From Vibrio owensii CAIM 1854 = LMG 25443 (GTDB lineage Bacteria > Pseudomonadota > Gammaproteobacteria > Enterobacterales > Vibrionaceae): a stretch of DNA of 64,000 nucleotides. The stretch spans positions 111,439 to 175,438 of the forward strand of contig NZ_JPRD01000005.1 of assembly GCF_000817815.1 (NCBI RefSeq), read 5' to 3'. Made by a program: the position numbers and the translations under genes. Numbering within the stretch: the first letter of the stretch is position 1; every line of letters begins with the position of its first letter. Shown in pieces: positions 10,769 through 21,610 of the stretch. Below the pieces are notes generated by a model. The model ran no database searches, was not told where the DNA came from, and saw nothing but the letters and a program-made list of their open reading frames with translations.

Positions 10769-10926
10769 ACTTAATAATCGCTTTTTGATAGGTATAAAAA
10801 ATAGAGACTAATACTACCCCATGAGTTCCCTAACGCCAAGGCATCAAACCATGGATTGCCTTAGTTTTTTTTGGGGTTCTGAATCTCGCCGCTGGGTGCT
10901 ACGATTAGATGCATAAAGGAGGCCTC

Positions 10927-12003
10927 ATGCATCAGTTCACTTCAAAACAAGATTTTTGTCATTGGCTTAACCAGTTTCAACATCCACAGTTGGTGGAAAA
11001 CTGGGCAGATATTAATGGTATGGTTACGATCCCCGCACAAGGTGGCATTCAAATTACCTTACCGTTTGCGAGCAACGAACTCCAAGTGGCGTTGAGCAGT
11101 TGGATTAAAGGGCAGCAGTCATCGGGTGATGTTCCAGCGTTTGATTTTCACATCGAACTGAATATCAAAGCGCTCGAGACGCAAGTTACCAATGCTGTCA
11201 AAGGCGTGAAAAACATTATCGCAGTTAGCTCAGCAAAGGGAGGCGTTGGTAAATCGACAACGGCTGTTAACCTTGCTTTAGCCATTGCACAGTCGGGTGC
11301 GAAAGTTGGCTTGTTAGATGCTGATATCTATGGCCCATCGGTTCCTATGATGCTAGGTCAAGAAGATGCAAAGCCTGAAGTTCGTGACGCTAAATGGATG
11401 GAGCCAATTTTTGCTCATGGCATCTATACTCATTCTATCGGTTACTTGGTGGATAAATCGGAAGCGGCTATTTGGCGTGGCCCTATGGCTTCTAAAGCGT
11501 TATCACAACTGCTAACCGAAACGGATTGGCCAGAGCTTGATTATCTGGTTATCGATATGCCGCCGGGTACGGGTGACATTCAGCTAACGTTGTCACAGCA
11601 GATTCCAGTTACAGGCACTGTCCTTGTTACTACACCACAAGATCTTGCGTTAGCGGATGCACGTAAAGGTGCGGCTATGTTCCATAAAGTCAACGTGCCA
11701 GTTGTTGGCGTCGTTGAGAACATGAGTTACCACATTTGTAGTCAGTGTGGGGCTGTTGAGCATATTTTCGGTACTGGTGGTGCAGAGAAAATGTCACAAG
11801 AATTTGGCTTGGCGCTGCTTGGGCAAATTCCGCTTCATATCTCTATGCGAGAAGATATCGATGCTGGTATCCCAACAGTGGCGAGACGCCCTGATAGTGA
11901 GCATGCGGGCTACTACAAACAGCTTGCTGACCGAGTTTGTGGCACCATGTATTGGCAAGGTAAAGCCAAACCGGATGCAATCAGTTTTACTATGGTGAAC
12001 TGA
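10927..12003 (+). CDS. apbC: Iron-sulfur cluster carrier protein Mrp/ApbC
   Basis: P-loop ATPase that carries [4Fe-4S] clusters to apoproteins in the cytoplasm. The protein has 358 residues; the ATG at 10927 was chosen because AAAGGAGG stands ideally upstream, whereas an upstream in-frame ATG at 10909 lies before it. A short N-terminal MIP18-like segment is followed by the deviant Walker A AKGGVGKSTTA (about residues 104-114), DADIYGPS, and the cluster-binding CSQC (near residue 273). It is divergent from metG. Confidence 0.93.
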   Translation: MHQFTSKQDFCHWLNQFQHPQLVENWADINGMVTIPAQGGIQITLPFASNELQVALSSWIKGQQSSGDVPAFDFHIELNIKALETQVTNAVKGVKNIIAVSSAKGGVGKSTTAVNLALAIAQSGAKVGLLDADIYGPSVPMMLGQEDAKPEVRDAKWMEPIFAHGIYTHSIGYLVDKSEAAIWRGPMASKALSQLLTETDWPELDYLVIDMPPGTGDIQLTLSQQIPVTGTVLVTTPQDLALADARKGAAMFHKVNVPVVGVVENMSYHICSQCGAVEHIFGTGGAEKMSQEFGLALLGQIPLHISMREDIDAGIPTVARRPDSEHAGYYKQLADRVCGTMYWQGKAKPDAISFTMVN

Positions 12004-12102
12004 GTTTAATATCAACGCTGGTTGAATATTACACATTTAAACGTTTGCTCGGAGGTTAATCCTCTGAGCTGACAGAAACTTATAACGAAACCCTAATTCC
12101 AG

Positions 12103-12160
12103 CTAGTCACGAGGGGGTGAACTCCCTATAATCAGCCAGTTTATCTTTTTATGTGACTAG
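12103..12160. promoter_or_regulatory. udk promoter flanked by an 8-bp inverted repeat
   Basis: A perfect TATAAT at 12127-12132 has TAGTCA 17 bases upstream (12104-12109), a credible sigma-70 promoter for udk. The arms CTAGTCAC (12103-12110) and GTGACTAG (12153-12160) form an inverted repeat that overlaps the -35 and brackets the likely transcription start. It could be an operator or a 5' leader hairpin; neither is proven. Confidence 0.45.
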
Positions 12161-12184
12161 AAAATCATCATCGGGTGCAAATTA

Positions 12185-12826
12185 ATGTCTGATAATAATC
12201 AATGCGTCATCGTCGGTATTGCTGGCGCTTCTGCTTCGGGAAAAAGTCTGATCGCGAGCACAATTTACAATGAGCTTCGCGAGAAAGTGGGCGATCATCA
12301 AATCGGTGTCATCACGGAAGATTGCTACTACAACGACCAAAGCAACCTAAGCATGGAAGAGCGTGTAAAGACTAACTACGATCACCCGAGCGCGTTGGAC
12401 CACGACCTACTCTGTGAACACCTAGAGAAATTGGTGCGTGGAGAAGCTGTAGAAGTTCCAGAATACAGCTACACAGAGCACACTCGTACAAGCAACACCA
12501 CTCCAATGACCCCTAAAAAGGTAATCATTCTTGAAGGTATCTTGCTGTTAACCGACCCTCGTCTACGTGATCTAATGCATGCGACAGTATTTATGGATAC
12601 ACCACTTGATATCTGTCTACTACGCCGTGTTAAGCGTGACGTTGAAGAACGTGGTCGTACTATGGAGTCTGTTCTTAAGCAATACCAACAGACTGTTCGT
12701 CCGATGTTTATGCAGTTTATCGAACCTTCTAAGCAATACGCGGATATCATCGTTCCTCGCGGTGGTAAAAACCGTATCGCAATCGACGTTCTTAAAGCGC
12801 ACATTGCAAAACTTCTGAAAGCTTAA
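12185..12826 (+). CDS. udk: Uridine kinase
   Basis: Phosphorylates uridine and cytidine in pyrimidine salvage. The 213-residue protein has the P-loop GASASGKS (about residues 13-20), the DCYYND segment and [11 protein letters not shown] substrate region, and IILEGILLL. Length is that of the family. It is followed by its own strong terminator and preceded by a clear promoter, so it is probably transcribed alone. Confidence 0.96.
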   Translation: MSDNNQCVIVGIAGASASGKSLIASTIYNELREKVGDHQIGVITEDCYYNDQSNLSMEERVKTNYDHPSALDHDLLCEHLEKLVRGEAVEVPEYSYTEHTRTSNTTPMTPKKVIILEGILLLTDPRLRDLMHATVFMDTPLDICLLRRVKRDVEERGRTMESVLKQYQQTVRPMFMQFIEPSKQYADIIVPRGGKNRIAIDVLKAHIAKLLKA

Positions 12827-12861
12827 GCCTTTAGACGGCTATATCGCTTTATTTTTGTATG

Positions 12862-12896
12862 AAGAAGTGGCACCTTAGGTGCCACTTCTTTTTTTG
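12862..12896 (+). terminator. udk terminator
   Basis: AAGAAGTGGCACC and GGTGCCACTTCTT form a 13-bp stem with a TTAGG-type loop centre, followed by a T run. Confidence 0.9.
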
Positions 12897-13015
12897 TTTT
12901 TAAATTAGTCAGTTGCAACGGAAAACCGGACATTTTTCACGCTTTTGTGGAACTGTCGGCGATAAAACAAGTCTGCGCTTATAATTGTAAAAACACTCGA
13001 GCAAGGAAAAAGCGA

Positions 13016-15106
13016 ATGAAGAAACTGCTCTTAATCATTGCCATCCCAATTGTGGCGATCTTGGCTGTTATTTTAGGGTTAGTGATTTTTGTCAATCCAA
13101 ACCAGTTTAAACCACTTATTGTGGAGCAAGCGCAAAAGCAAACCGGTTTGGAATTAGTCATTGAAGGGGATATTAGTTGGCAGTTTTTCCCATCGATTGG
13201 CTTCGAATTGGGTCGTACTGAGCTAAGAAACCCACAAGGTTTTAGCCAGCCAAATCTATTTAAAGTCGATACGGTCGGTGTTGATGTCTCGGTTACCCCG
13301 CTATTAAGCAAACAGCTAGAAATTGGTAACGTCACCCTTGATGGTGCAGAGTTCTATCTTGAAACACTGAAAGATGGCACCAAGAACATTGATGCATTAA
13401 CCAAAGCACAAACTCAACAAGCAGAACAAACGACGGATGCAGCACCAGAGCAAGCCGCAGACTCACAAAGCGCTGCTTCTGATTGGACGATCAATCTTGC
13501 CGGTGTCAGTATCTCAAATGGTTATGTTGAAATCCAAGATAAACAAGCCGGTAGCTACACCAAGCTTTCTGATATCTCACTAAACCTTTCTCAGTTTGCT
13601 TTCGATAACTGGACAACCGCAGACTTTGGCGTGAAAGGTGAGATGAATGAGCAAACCTTCACCGCGCAAGGTAAAGCAGACTTCAAATTGGCAAAAGGCC
13701 TTGTAAGCTACGCTTTGAAAAACATCAACTTCGATGCAACCTATTCAGATGCGACAAACAAGATTGAATCAGCAACGATTGGTTTGGAAACGTTTGAATT
13801 CGATAAAGTCAACAACCTAAGCTATGCATTGAAAGGCGAAGCTGGTGGTATGAAGCTGGATATGCAGGGTGGCGGTGAATTAACTGTCGATAAAGCCATC
13901 AGCAAAGTGCAGTTGAACAAGTTGACGCTCAACTCAACTTTTGAGGGGGATGCACTACCGCAATCACCAATGAAAGTGGATATGGCTTCGGATCTTTCGT
14001 TCGACCTAACTAAGAGCCACCTGAGCTTTGTGTTGGAGAAGCTGACGGCGAACGCCATCGCACTAGATGGTAAAGCGGATGTCACTCTGGGTGATATTCC
14101 GAAAGTACGTTTTGCAGTGCATAGTCCTAATATCGATTTGGATGAATTCCTAGGCTTGAATAATCAAGCGTCTGCGGGTGATAAACCAGCATCAGGTGGT
14201 AGCAAAGCACCAGCAGCAGGGCCAGAAGTTGAACCAGACTTATCGGCACTAAAAACGCTTGATGTGAAGGGTGATATTACGATTGATAAGTTCAAAGCAG
14301 CGAACGCGAAGATGGAAGCGGTAAAAGCAAGCTTCTCTGTTAATCGTGGTGTATTTGATCTTACTTCATTCAGCTCTAAGTTGTACCAAGGCACGATCAC
14401 CGCAACAGCCAAACTGGATGCGCGTAAATCGCCAGCCACTTACTCTGCGAAGAAATCTATCAAAGGCGTGCAAGTCCAACCGTTACTTGTTGATGTAGCA
14501 AATAACGACATGCTAGAGGGCACAGGTAACATTGATGTGAACGTTAGTGGTAAGAGCCTAACGCCAACAGGCATCAAGAAAAATCTAACAGGCACGGTTG
14601 TGATTAACTTTGCGGATGGCGCTGTTAATGGCATTAACGTCGCTCAGCTTATCCGTGAAAACTACGCGCGATTCAAAGGCCAGAGCGTAGATGGCACTGA
14701 TGAAGTCAAGAAAACGGACTTCAGCGCGATGACAGCGACCTTGAAGTTGAACAAAGGTGTGGTTTCTACCGATAACATGAAAGCGCAGTCTCCACTTCTT
14801 CGCATTCGTGGTAAAGGTCAAGCGAACTACCTAAACGAAACGGTCGACTTTACCATCAGCACCTCGATTGTAGGTTCGCTGGAAGGTCAGGGCGGTAAGA
14901 ATATCGATGAGCTTAAAGACATCACTATTCCTATCAACGTTTCTGGCAAATGGGCTGAGCCTAAATTTAAGTTGGTCTTTGACGATGTGTTGAAGCAAAA
15001 AGCACAGAAAGAAATTGATCGTGGCGTAGAGAAGCTAACGGACAAGATCAAAGATGAGAAGACTAAAGAAGCCGTTGATGGTCTATTGAAAGGCTTGTTT
15101 AATTAA
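13016..15106 (+). CDS. asmA: AsmA family protein
   Basis: AsmA-like proteins span from the inner membrane into the periplasm and are thought to move or control phospholipids between the membranes. The protein has 696 residues: an N-terminal membrane anchor (about residues 2-24), the AsmA N-domain (FVNPNQFKPLI, ISWQFFPSIGFELG) and a long beta-rich periplasmic body, with the conserved C-terminal AsmA_2 region (FADGAVNGINVAQLIRENYARF). The ATG at 13016 was chosen over an earlier in-frame start because AAGGAAAAAG precedes it and it begins the hydrophobic anchor. A low-complexity Gln/Ala stretch lies near residues 130-155 and a Ser/Gly/Pro/Ala one near 385-400. Confidence 0.9.
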   Translation: MKKLLLIIAIPIVAILAVILGLVIFVNPNQFKPLIVEQAQKQTGLELVIEGDISWQFFPSIGFELGRTELRNPQGFSQPNLFKVDTVGVDVSVTPLLSKQLEIGNVTLDGAEFYLETLKDGTKNIDALTKAQTQQAEQTTDAAPEQAADSQSAASDWTINLAGVSISNGYVEIQDKQAGSYTKLSDISLNLSQFAFDNWTTADFGVKGEMNEQTFTAQGKADFKLAKGLVSYALKNINFDATYSDATNKIESATIGLETFEFDKVNNLSYALKGEAGGMKLDMQGGGELTVDKAISKVQLNKLTLNSTFEGDALPQSPMKVDMASDLSFDLTKSHLSFVLEKLTANAIALDGKADVTLGDIPKVRFAVHSPNIDLDEFLGLNNQASAGDKPASGGSKAPAAGPEVEPDLSALKTLDVKGDITIDKFKAANAKMEAVKASFSVNRGVFDLTSFSSKLYQGTITATAKLDARKSPATYSAKKSIKGVQVQPLLVDVANNDMLEGTGNIDVNVSGKSLTPTGIKKNLTGTVVINFADGAVNGINVAQLIRENYARFKGQSVDGTDEVKKTDFSAMTATLKLNKGVVSTDNMKAQSPLLRIRGKGQANYLNETVDFTISTSIVGSLEGQGGKNIDELKDITIPINVSGKWAEPKFKLVFDDVLKQKAQKEIDRGVEKLTDKIKDEKTKEAVDGLLKGLFN

Positions 15107-15128
15107 CAGCGGTCTAAATCCAAAAGAG

Positions 15129-15156
15129 AAAGGGTTGGCAATGCGCCAACCCTTTT
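15129..15156. terminator. Bidirectional terminator, asmA/cobO
   Basis: AAAGGGTTGGC and GCCAACCCTTT form an 11-bp stem between convergent genes. Confidence 0.85.
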
Positions 15157-15181
15157 TATTACTTATTACACGATGAATAGA

Positions 15182-15787
15182 TTACCAATCCACACCTTTT
15201 AAAGCTTTTACGCCAGATTCAAAAGCGTGTTTGACGTTCTTTACTTCCGATACGGTATCGGCCATTTCAATCAGAGTGCGGTGTGCTCCGCGGCCAGTGA
15301 TCACGACAGACTGCATTTTAGGACGGCTGTTTAGGGCTTCTACAACCTCATCCAAGTCGATGTATCCATAGCTCACCATGTACGTTAGTTCATCAAACAA
15401 GACGACATCAATTGATTCATCGCCAAGCATGCGTTTACATTCCTGCCATACCAATTGTGCTGCTTCGGTATCTGCGCTTTTGTTTTGCGTTTCCCAAGTA
15501 AAGCCTGTTGCCATTACTTGAAACTCAACGCCGAGTTTTTCGAGTAGGTTGCGTTCACCATTATCCCATGTGCCTTTGATAAATTGAGCAGCGGAACACT
15601 TCAACCCATGACCAACAGCGCGAGCAATCGTGCCGAAACCTGACGTCGATTTGCCTTTACCATTGCCGGTAATGATCAGCAGTAGGCCCTTCTCTTCTTG
15701 GGCGGCCGCGATTTTTGCGTCTACCTGTTCTTTTACTTTTTGTTGGCGAGCCTTATGGCGTGCTTCTTTGTTTTCTTCGATAGACAT
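15182..15787 (-). CDS. cobO: Cob(I)yrinic acid a,c-diamide adenosyltransferase
   Basis: Transfers adenosyl from ATP to the cobalt of corrinoids (CobO/BtuR/CobA type), here probably for cobinamide/cobalamin salvage since no other cobalamin gene is near. The 201-residue protein has a positively charged, helical N-terminus, the P-loop GNGKGKSTSGFGT (about residues 42-54), AAQFIKG, and the DELTYMVSYGY and VVITGRGAHRTLIEMAD motifs of the family. It is convergent with asmA. Confidence 0.93.
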   Translation of the reverse strand: MSIEENKEARHKARQQKVKEQVDAKIAAAQEEKGLLLIITGNGKGKSTSGFGTIARAVGHGLKCSAAQFIKGTWDNGERNLLEKLGVEFQVMATGFTWETQNKSADTEAAQLVWQECKRMLGDESIDVVLFDELTYMVSYGYIDLDEVVEALNSRPKMQSVVITGRGAHRTLIEMADTVSEVKNVKHAFESGVKALKGVDW

Positions 15788-15904
15788 AGTACTTCCTCAA
15801 TTCCGTTGTGTGCTTTGCCCGTGCTAACTTGGGTTCATCGAATTATCTCGCTATGATAGACCAACATATCGTGAAGAAAAACCATCGATAATTCAGGGAA
15901 TAAA

Positions 15905-16354
15905 ATGAAGAAACTACTCGTTGTTTGTATGGGAAATATTTGTCGTTCGCCAACTGGTGAAGCGGTATTAAGAGCAAAAGCTAAAGAGTTGGGTATTTCA
16001 GTGGAAGTGGACTCGGCAGGAACGATTGGTTACCACGCTGGAAATCCGCCTGATGCACGCTCCATGCAAGCAGGAAAGCAGCGAGGTTATTCGTTCAAAG
16101 GGATGCGCTCTCGTAAGGTAACGGTAGGGGACTTCGATGAATTTGATATGGTGTTGGCGGCGGATAAAGCGAATCTTGCCGATCTATTGGATATTTGCCC
16201 GGTAGAGTATCGCCATAAAGTGTCGTTATTTTTAAGTCATGGTGATTCTGACTATGACGAGATCCCAGACCCATACTATGGCGGTGATGCAGGTTTTGAA
16301 TTGGTACTAGATTTGATTGAAGACGCGTCGGAAACGATTTTAAAGAAGCTTTAA
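15905..16354 (+). CDS. Low molecular weight protein-tyrosine phosphatase
   Basis: Small cysteine phosphatase of 149 residues. The phosphate-binding loop is CMGNICRS (residues 8-15) at the extreme N-terminus, and the general-acid motif is DPYYGG (near residue 120). In other bacteria such enzymes (Wzb/Etp type) act on tyrosine-phosphorylated capsule kinases, but no Wzc-like kinase or export gene is present here, so the substrate is unknown. It stands alone between divergent cobO and the convergent SulP gene. Confidence 0.92.
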   Translation: MKKLLVVCMGNICRSPTGEAVLRAKAKELGISVEVDSAGTIGYHAGNPPDARSMQAGKQRGYSFKGMRSRKVTVGDFDEFDMVLAADKANLADLLDICPVEYRHKVSLFLSHGDSDYDEIPDPYYGGDAGFELVLDLIEDASETILKKL

Positions 16355-16397
16355 TCAAATAGTTTGGATAGGGCGAAGAGCCCGAAAGCTGGATAGT

Positions 16398-16428
16398 AAA
16401 AGGGATGAGTGATGCTCATCCCTTTTTA
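16398..16428. terminator. Bidirectional terminator, phosphatase/SulP
   Basis: AAAAGGGATGAG and CTCATCCCTTTT form a 12-bp stem between convergent genes. Confidence 0.87.
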
Positions 16429-16434
16429 GTTTTA

Positions 16435-17994
16435 TTAGCCAGCAAGTATGTCAGTCGCAACCTTGTAGCTTGGGTCTTCTTTCACGTTGATTTCAACCAA
16501 GCTGCCTGCTTTGTCTAGTAACTTACGACAATCTGGGCTCAAGTGACGTAGGTGAAGCGTTTTACCTAGTGCAGCGTAACGTTCAGCCAGTGTTTCGATC
16601 GCTTCGATTGCAGAGTGGTCTGTTACACGAGAGTCCGCGAAATCGACGATAATGTCTTTTGGATCGTCGTGTGCGTTGAACAACTCTAAGAAGTTGGCCG
16701 CAGAACCAAAGAAGATAGGACCGTGGATCTTGTACTCTTTTGAGCCTTCTTCATTTAGGCGTGTGTCAGCGTAGATGTGTTTAGCGTGTTGCCATGCGAA
16801 CATAAGTGCAGAGGCAATAACACCAACCGCTACAGCAACTGCTAGGTCAGTCAGAACCGTCACTACCGTTACTAGAACGATAACGAAGAAATCTTGTTTA
16901 GGTACACGACGTGCAAGTTTGAAGGTAGCCCATTCGAACGTACCGATAACCACCATGAACATAACACCAACAAGCGCAGCAAGTGGAATCATCTCAATCA
17001 GAGAAGATGCAAACAGGATGAACATCAGAAGTGCAATAGCTGCAACGATACCTGATAGACGGCCACGACCACCTGAGTTTACGTTGATCATTGACTGACC
17101 AATCATCGCACAACCACCCATTGCACCAAACACTGAACATGTCATGTTTGCCATACCTTGACCGATACATTCACGGTTTGACTGACCGCGAGTGTTGGTC
17201 ATTTCATCTAGTACTGTTAGCGTCAATAGAGACTCAATCAGACCGATAGCTGCAAGAATGATTGCGTAAGGCAAGATGATCTGCAGTGTTTCAAGAGTGA
17301 AAGGAACCGCTGGAATTGAGAAGGTCGGAAGAGAGCCCGCCAAAGTCGCTGCTTCGTCACCAGACATAGTACGTAGGAAGTCGACTACCGTACGTGTTTC
17401 TAGATCTAAACCAACCACTAGAGCTGTTACTGTTACGATCGCAACCAATGAAGAAGGTACAGCTGTGGTGATTTTTGGTAAGAAGTGAATGATACCCATT
17501 GTTAGCGCAACTAGGCCAAGCATTAGTAGCATTTGGTCTTGTGGTAGCCAAGTCAGCATGCCGTTGATGTCTGGCGCTTTAAACTGACCTAACTGAGCTA
17601 GGAAGATAACGATAGCCAGACCGTTGACAAAACCGATCATTACAGGATGAGGTACGATTCGAATGAATTTACCCAGCTTGAATAGACCCGCTGCGACCTG
17701 AAGAATACCGGCTAACATGATAGCCGCGAATAGGTACTGAACGCCGTGAGTCGCAACTAGCGACACCATTACAACAGCCATAGCGCCCGTTGCACCAGAA
17801 ATCATACCTGGACGGCCACCGAAGATAGAGGTGATAAGACCGACGATAAAGGCTGCGTACAGACCAACCATCGGGTCTACACCAGCAACGAATGCAAATG
17901 CTACAGCTTCAGGAACCAGTGCTAGCGCAACCGTAAGACCTGATAGCACATCGTTTTTTACGGAGTGCTTAGAAAATTGAGGAAATTCGAACAT
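16435..17994 (-). CDS. SulP family anion transporter with STAS domain
   Basis: Inner-membrane anion carrier of the SLC26/SulP family. The ATG at 17994 ([11 protein letters not shown]) gives 519 residues; an in-frame GTG 14 codons upstream lacks a ribosome-binding site. The transmembrane part (about residues 20-400) has [33 protein letters not shown], the family signature. A cytoplasmic STAS domain follows (about residues 415-519). Substrates in the family include sulfate, bicarbonate and dicarboxylates; nothing here decides between them. No carbonic anhydrase is adjacent. Confidence 0.9.
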   Translation of the reverse strand: MFEFPQFSKHSVKNDVLSGLTVALALVPEAVAFAFVAGVDPMVGLYAAFIVGLITSIFGGRPGMISGATGAMAVVMVSLVATHGVQYLFAAIMLAGILQVAAGLFKLGKFIRIVPHPVMIGFVNGLAIVIFLAQLGQFKAPDINGMLTWLPQDQMLLMLGLVALTMGIIHFLPKITTAVPSSLVAIVTVTALVVGLDLETRTVVDFLRTMSGDEAATLAGSLPTFSIPAVPFTLETLQIILPYAIILAAIGLIESLLTLTVLDEMTNTRGQSNRECIGQGMANMTCSVFGAMGGCAMIGQSMINVNSGGRGRLSGIVAAIALLMFILFASSLIEMIPLAALVGVMFMVVIGTFEWATFKLARRVPKQDFFVIVLVTVVTVLTDLAVAVAVGVIASALMFAWQHAKHIYADTRLNEEGSKEYKIHGPIFFGSAANFLELFNAHDDPKDIIVDFADSRVTDHSAIEAIETLAERYAALGKTLHLRHLSPDCRKLLDKAGSLVEINVKEDPSYKVATDILAG

Positions 17995-18256
17995 GTTTTG
18001 TATTGAGTTCTCTTGGCGATGAATTTCTCCCGACACATATTCGTATTTGCACGAGCGCTGATGGGTAAAGTGTCTTCACTTTTATCAGCACAAACAGTAG
18101 TAAAAAAAGAGCAGCAGCAGAATGGTGTCGAAAACTTAAGTCGGCGAATGCTACCGAAAAGTGTGATTAAGTTCAACAATGAAGGGGATATTGACGCACA
18201 AATGTGATCAGTCGTTGATATTAATATGAACAATTATAGTTAACACTCACAGCAAC

Positions 18257-18285
18257 AAAAAAGGCTGCCAATTGGCAGCCTTTCG
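18257..18285 (-). terminator. rne terminator
   Basis: AAAGGCTGCCAATTGGCAGCCTTT is a self-complementary 24-base stem-loop with a T run on the minus-strand side, just after the rne stop. The rest of 17995-18319 holds no gene and presumably the SulP promoter. Confidence 0.85.
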
Positions 18286-18319
18286 TTTCACTTTCGCGTT
18301 CGCGAGGACAAATTCTAGC

Positions 18320-21300
18320 TTAGCTAAAGTTTGGTTTTGTCATCTGTGCTGATGCACGGTTTGTTGCAACTTGACTACCTGCGCCTTTTGGAGCGTAGCG
18401 GTCTGCTTTAAACGGTGCTGCTGAAACCGTGATTTCACGAAGCTCTTGAGGACCTGGTGCTTTAGTCATCGGAGCGCTAGCACGTGGCTTAGCTGCTACT
18501 TTGATAACTTCTGCTTTAGGAGCTGGTGTAGCGATTGGTGCTTCTACTGCAACTTGCTCTACAGTGTCTTCTACCACTTCAACCACTGGCTCTTGAGCTG
18601 CTTCTGTAACTTCAACGACAGGTGCTTCAACCGGTTCAATGATTGGCTCTACTGGTGCTGATTCTACTGCTGCAGGTTCCGCTTTTTGTGCAACGACTGT
18701 TTCAACCACTGGTGCTTCTACAGCAGGCGTTTCTACAGCTGGAGCTTCAACTTTCGCTTCTACTGGCTGTTGAACTTTTGGTTCAACGACTTGCGCTTCA
18801 GCTACTGCAGGTTGCTCGCGGCGAATGATCACTTTACCCATAGCCATTTCTGGACAAGCAAAACCACCTTGCATTGCAGGTACAGATGTCGCTGCTACTG
18901 CCACTTCTTCCTTCACTCGCTCTTCCTTTTTAGGCGCTGGTTTTGGAATGTAGCGTGGCATCACTTTACCCATAGCCATCTCAGGAGAGGCTACACCACC
19001 TTTACGCAGGCGGAATGGGTTAGGGCGACGATCGCGACCACGACGACGACGTTGACCACTTGCACGTAGGTGACGTGGTGAACGACGGTTGCGGTGTTGT
19101 TTCGATTCAGCTTTGTCTTGTTGCGCTTCTGCTGCCGCCTCTACTGGCTTCTCAACAGGTGCTTCAACCGCTTCAATTGCTTGTACTGGTGTTTCCTGTT
19201 CAGCTTGCTCAGCCGCTTGCTGGTCTTTCACACGTACAGATTTGTTTAGTTTGCGACGTTGACGACGCTCTTTCACTTTCTCTGCTTTTGCGTTTGGCTT
19301 AGCTTTGCTTTCTTCAGGCTTCGCTTCTGAACCAGTGCGTGCTTCAGCAGCAAGCTGCAGGCCTTTTTCCGCCACTTTAGCATTTGCTTTTGGCTCTTGT
19401 GCTTTTTCAGCTTGCTGAGCTTTTGGCTTACGCTTCTGGTTACGGTTTTGCTGCTTGTTAGGTTGCTGCTGCGCTTCGTTCTGCTCAGTCGCTTGCTCTT
19501 CACGTGGCTTACGACGACGCTTGTTGTCGCGGTTGTCACGACCTTCGCGATTATCGCGTTGGTTGTTGTTACGACGACGGTCGTTGCGGTCACGTTTGTT
19601 GCGTTTGTTATCGCGGCTTGGTTTCTTCTCTTCTTCTTTCTTAGGCTCTTCTTTTACTTCTTCAGAACCACCGAATAGGAAACTACCAATCGCTTTAAAT
19701 AGACGACTAAATAGACCTGGCTTTTCTTCTTGAACCACTTCTTTCTTCTTCGCTGCCGGAGCAGGCTTAGAAGTCGCGCTAGGAGCTGGCGCAGTTTGAG
19801 CTGGTGCAGCGAAACCTTTTAGAACTGGTTCTTCAATACGTTTAGGCTTGATGTCAGCTTCTGCAGGCTCTTTGCCTTCAGCTTCTTTCATTGCTTCCAG
19901 TTTCTTAGGAAGTAGGTAAGAAAGCAGATCGAACTCTTCACCTTCACGTACGCGAATCACTTCGAAGTGTGGTGTTTCCATATCAGAGTTAGGAACAACC
20001 GTGATCTTCACTTCTTGGATGCGTTCAATGTGGTTCACTGAGCGACGTTTTTCGTTCAGAAGGTAAGATGCAATCGGAACAGGTACTACGGCAAGAACTT
20101 GCGCCGTGTTGTCTTTCAGTGCTTCTTCTTCAATTAAACGAAGAACAGACAGAGCTAGAGATTCATTATCACGAACAACACCTGTACCACTACAACGAGG
20201 ACAGATATGGTGGCTTGCTTCTGCTAGAGAAGGGCTCAAACGCTGGCGTGACATTTCTAGAAGACCAAAGCGAGAAATGCGACCGATCTGAACGCGAGCA
20301 CGGTCTAAACGAACGGCTTCACGTAGACGGTTTTCTACTTCACGTTGGTGACGAACTGGCGTCATATCGATAAAGTCGATAACAACCAAACCACCAAGGT
20401 CACGTAGACGCAATTGACGAGCGATTTCGTCTGCTGCTTCTAGGTTAGTGTTCAGTGCTGTTTCTTCGATATCGCCGCCTTTTGTTGCGCGAGCAGAGTT
20501 GATATCGATAGAAGTCAGAGCTTCTGTCGGGTCGATTACGATAGAACCGCCTGATGGTAGGCGCACTTCACGTTGGAAAGCAGATTCAATTTGGCTTTCG
20601 ATTTGGTAGTGGCTAAATAGCGGTACTTCGCCTTCGTATTTTTTAACGCGGCTGATGAAATCTGGGCGTACCAATTGAATGTGCTCTCGTGCACGCTCAT
20701 AGATGGTGTTGCTGTCGATTAGGATTTCACCGATATCACGACGTAGGTAGTCACGGATCGCACGAACGATTACGTTACTTTCTTGGTGGATTAGGAAAGG
20801 AGCAGGATTAGAATCTGCCGCGCCCTTAATCGCACCCCAGTGGTTAAGTAGTACGTTCAAGTCCCACTCAAGTTCTTCTGCACTCTTACCTACGCCAGCA
20901 GTACGTACGATTAGACCCATACCTTGCGGTAGTTCTAGCGTGCTTAAAGCAGCTTTTAGTTGAGTGCGCTCATCACCTTCGATACGACGAGAAATACCGC
21001 CGGCACGAGGGTTATTAGGCATAAGAACAAGATAGCTACCCGCAAGAGAGATGAAAGTAGTAAGAGCTGCGCCCTTGCTACCACGCTCTTCTTTTTCCAC
21101 TTGTACGATTACTTCTTGACCTTCAGTCAGCACTTCTTTAATGCTTGGGCGACCTTGGTAAGTGTAACCTTCTGGGAAGTATTCGCGGGCAATTTCTTTG
21201 AGAGGGAGGAAACCGTGACGCTCAGCACCGTAATCAACAAATGCGGCTTCTAAGCTTGGTTCGATACGTGTGATACGTCCTTTGTAGATATTCGCTTTTT

Positions 21301-21409
21301 TAGATTCATGACCTGGACTCTCGATATCAAGATCGAAAAGTCGCTGGCCATCAACCAGAGCGACACGCAACTCTTCTTTTTGAGTTGCGTTAATTAACAT
21401 TCTTTTCAT
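18320..21409 (-). CDS. rne: Ribonuclease E
   Basis: Essential endoribonuclease and scaffold of the RNA degradosome. The 1029-residue protein has the conserved catalytic half (about residues 1-530: S1 domain, DNase I-like fold, zinc-link CPRCSGTG near residue 404) and a long disordered C-terminal half. That half has an arginine-rich tract (about 600-680), a second one ([35 protein letters not shown]), and two copies of an EMAMGKV motif. It ends with two copies of ASA(P/Q)MTK (about residues 977-983 and 1019-1025), where E. coli RNase E has a single PNPase-binding motif. A structured leader precedes it, expected for autoregulation by RNase E cleavage. Confidence 0.96.
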   Translation of the reverse strand: MKRMLINATQKEELRVALVDGQRLFDLDIESPGHESKKANIYKGRITRIEPSLEAAFVDYGAERHGFLPLKEIAREYFPEGYTYQGRPSIKEVLTEGQEVIVQVEKEERGSKGAALTTFISLAGSYLVLMPNNPRAGGISRRIEGDERTQLKAALSTLELPQGMGLIVRTAGVGKSAEELEWDLNVLLNHWGAIKGAADSNPAPFLIHQESNVIVRAIRDYLRRDIGEILIDSNTIYERAREHIQLVRPDFISRVKKYEGEVPLFSHYQIESQIESAFQREVRLPSGGSIVIDPTEALTSIDINSARATKGGDIEETALNTNLEAADEIARQLRLRDLGGLVVIDFIDMTPVRHQREVENRLREAVRLDRARVQIGRISRFGLLEMSRQRLSPSLAEASHHICPRCSGTGVVRDNESLALSVLRLIEEEALKDNTAQVLAVVPVPIASYLLNEKRRSVNHIERIQEVKITVVPNSDMETPHFEVIRVREGEEFDLLSYLLPKKLEAMKEAEGKEPAEADIKPKRIEEPVLKGFAAPAQTAPAPSATSKPAPAAKKKEVVQEEKPGLFSRLFKAIGSFLFGGSEEVKEEPKKEEEKKPSRDNKRNKRDRNDRRRNNNQRDNREGRDNRDNKRRRKPREEQATEQNEAQQQPNKQQNRNQKRKPKAQQAEKAQEPKANAKVAEKGLQLAAEARTGSEAKPEESKAKPNAKAEKVKERRQRRKLNKSVRVKDQQAAEQAEQETPVQAIEAVEAPVEKPVEAAAEAQQDKAESKQHRNRRSPRHLRASGQRRRRGRDRRPNPFRLRKGGVASPEMAMGKVMPRYIPKPAPKKEERVKEEVAVAATSVPAMQGGFACPEMAMGKVIIRREQPAVAEAQVVEPKVQQPVEAKVEAPAVETPAVEAPVVETVVAQKAEPAAVESAPVEPIIEPVEAPVVEVTEAAQEPVVEVVEDTVEQVAVEAPIATPAPKAEVIKVAAKPRASAPMTKAPGPQELREITVSAAPFKADRYAPKGAGSQVATNRASAQMTKPNFS

Positions 21410-21484
21410 TGAAAATTTCTCGTTGTCTTTTCTTTTATATTTCTTTGCAACTTGTCACTTTTGTTTCGCTCTTTCACGGTGCCT

Positions 21485-21610
21485 GATCCCATGGCTTATA
21501 TTTTGCAGCCTCCCGGCTGGAAGGGGATGCTCTAGGGCACTTCAGTCATCACAAATTCTTTTGGGTTTCGTTGGAAACGGAAACTTGTGACCCGCTATAT
21601 CGGGCGGTAG
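21485..21610 (-). promoter_or_regulatory. Structured rne 5' leader, candidate autoregulatory element
   Basis: The roughly 500 bases before rne include a cluster of stem-loops: CAGCC/GGCTG around TCCC (21507-21520), CACAA/TTGTG (21550-21589) enclosing GTTTC/GAAAC around GTTG (21565-21578), and CCCG/CGGG (21591-21604). In E. coli an rne leader with hairpins of this kind (hp2/hp3) senses RNase E activity. Position and structure fit; homology was not tested by alignment. Confidence 0.5.

Noticed and set aside
18446..20373. Several plus-strand open frames opposite rne
   Set aside because: They are low-complexity mirror readings of the repetitive RNase E tail and catalytic part; no ribosome-binding sites or family resemblance.
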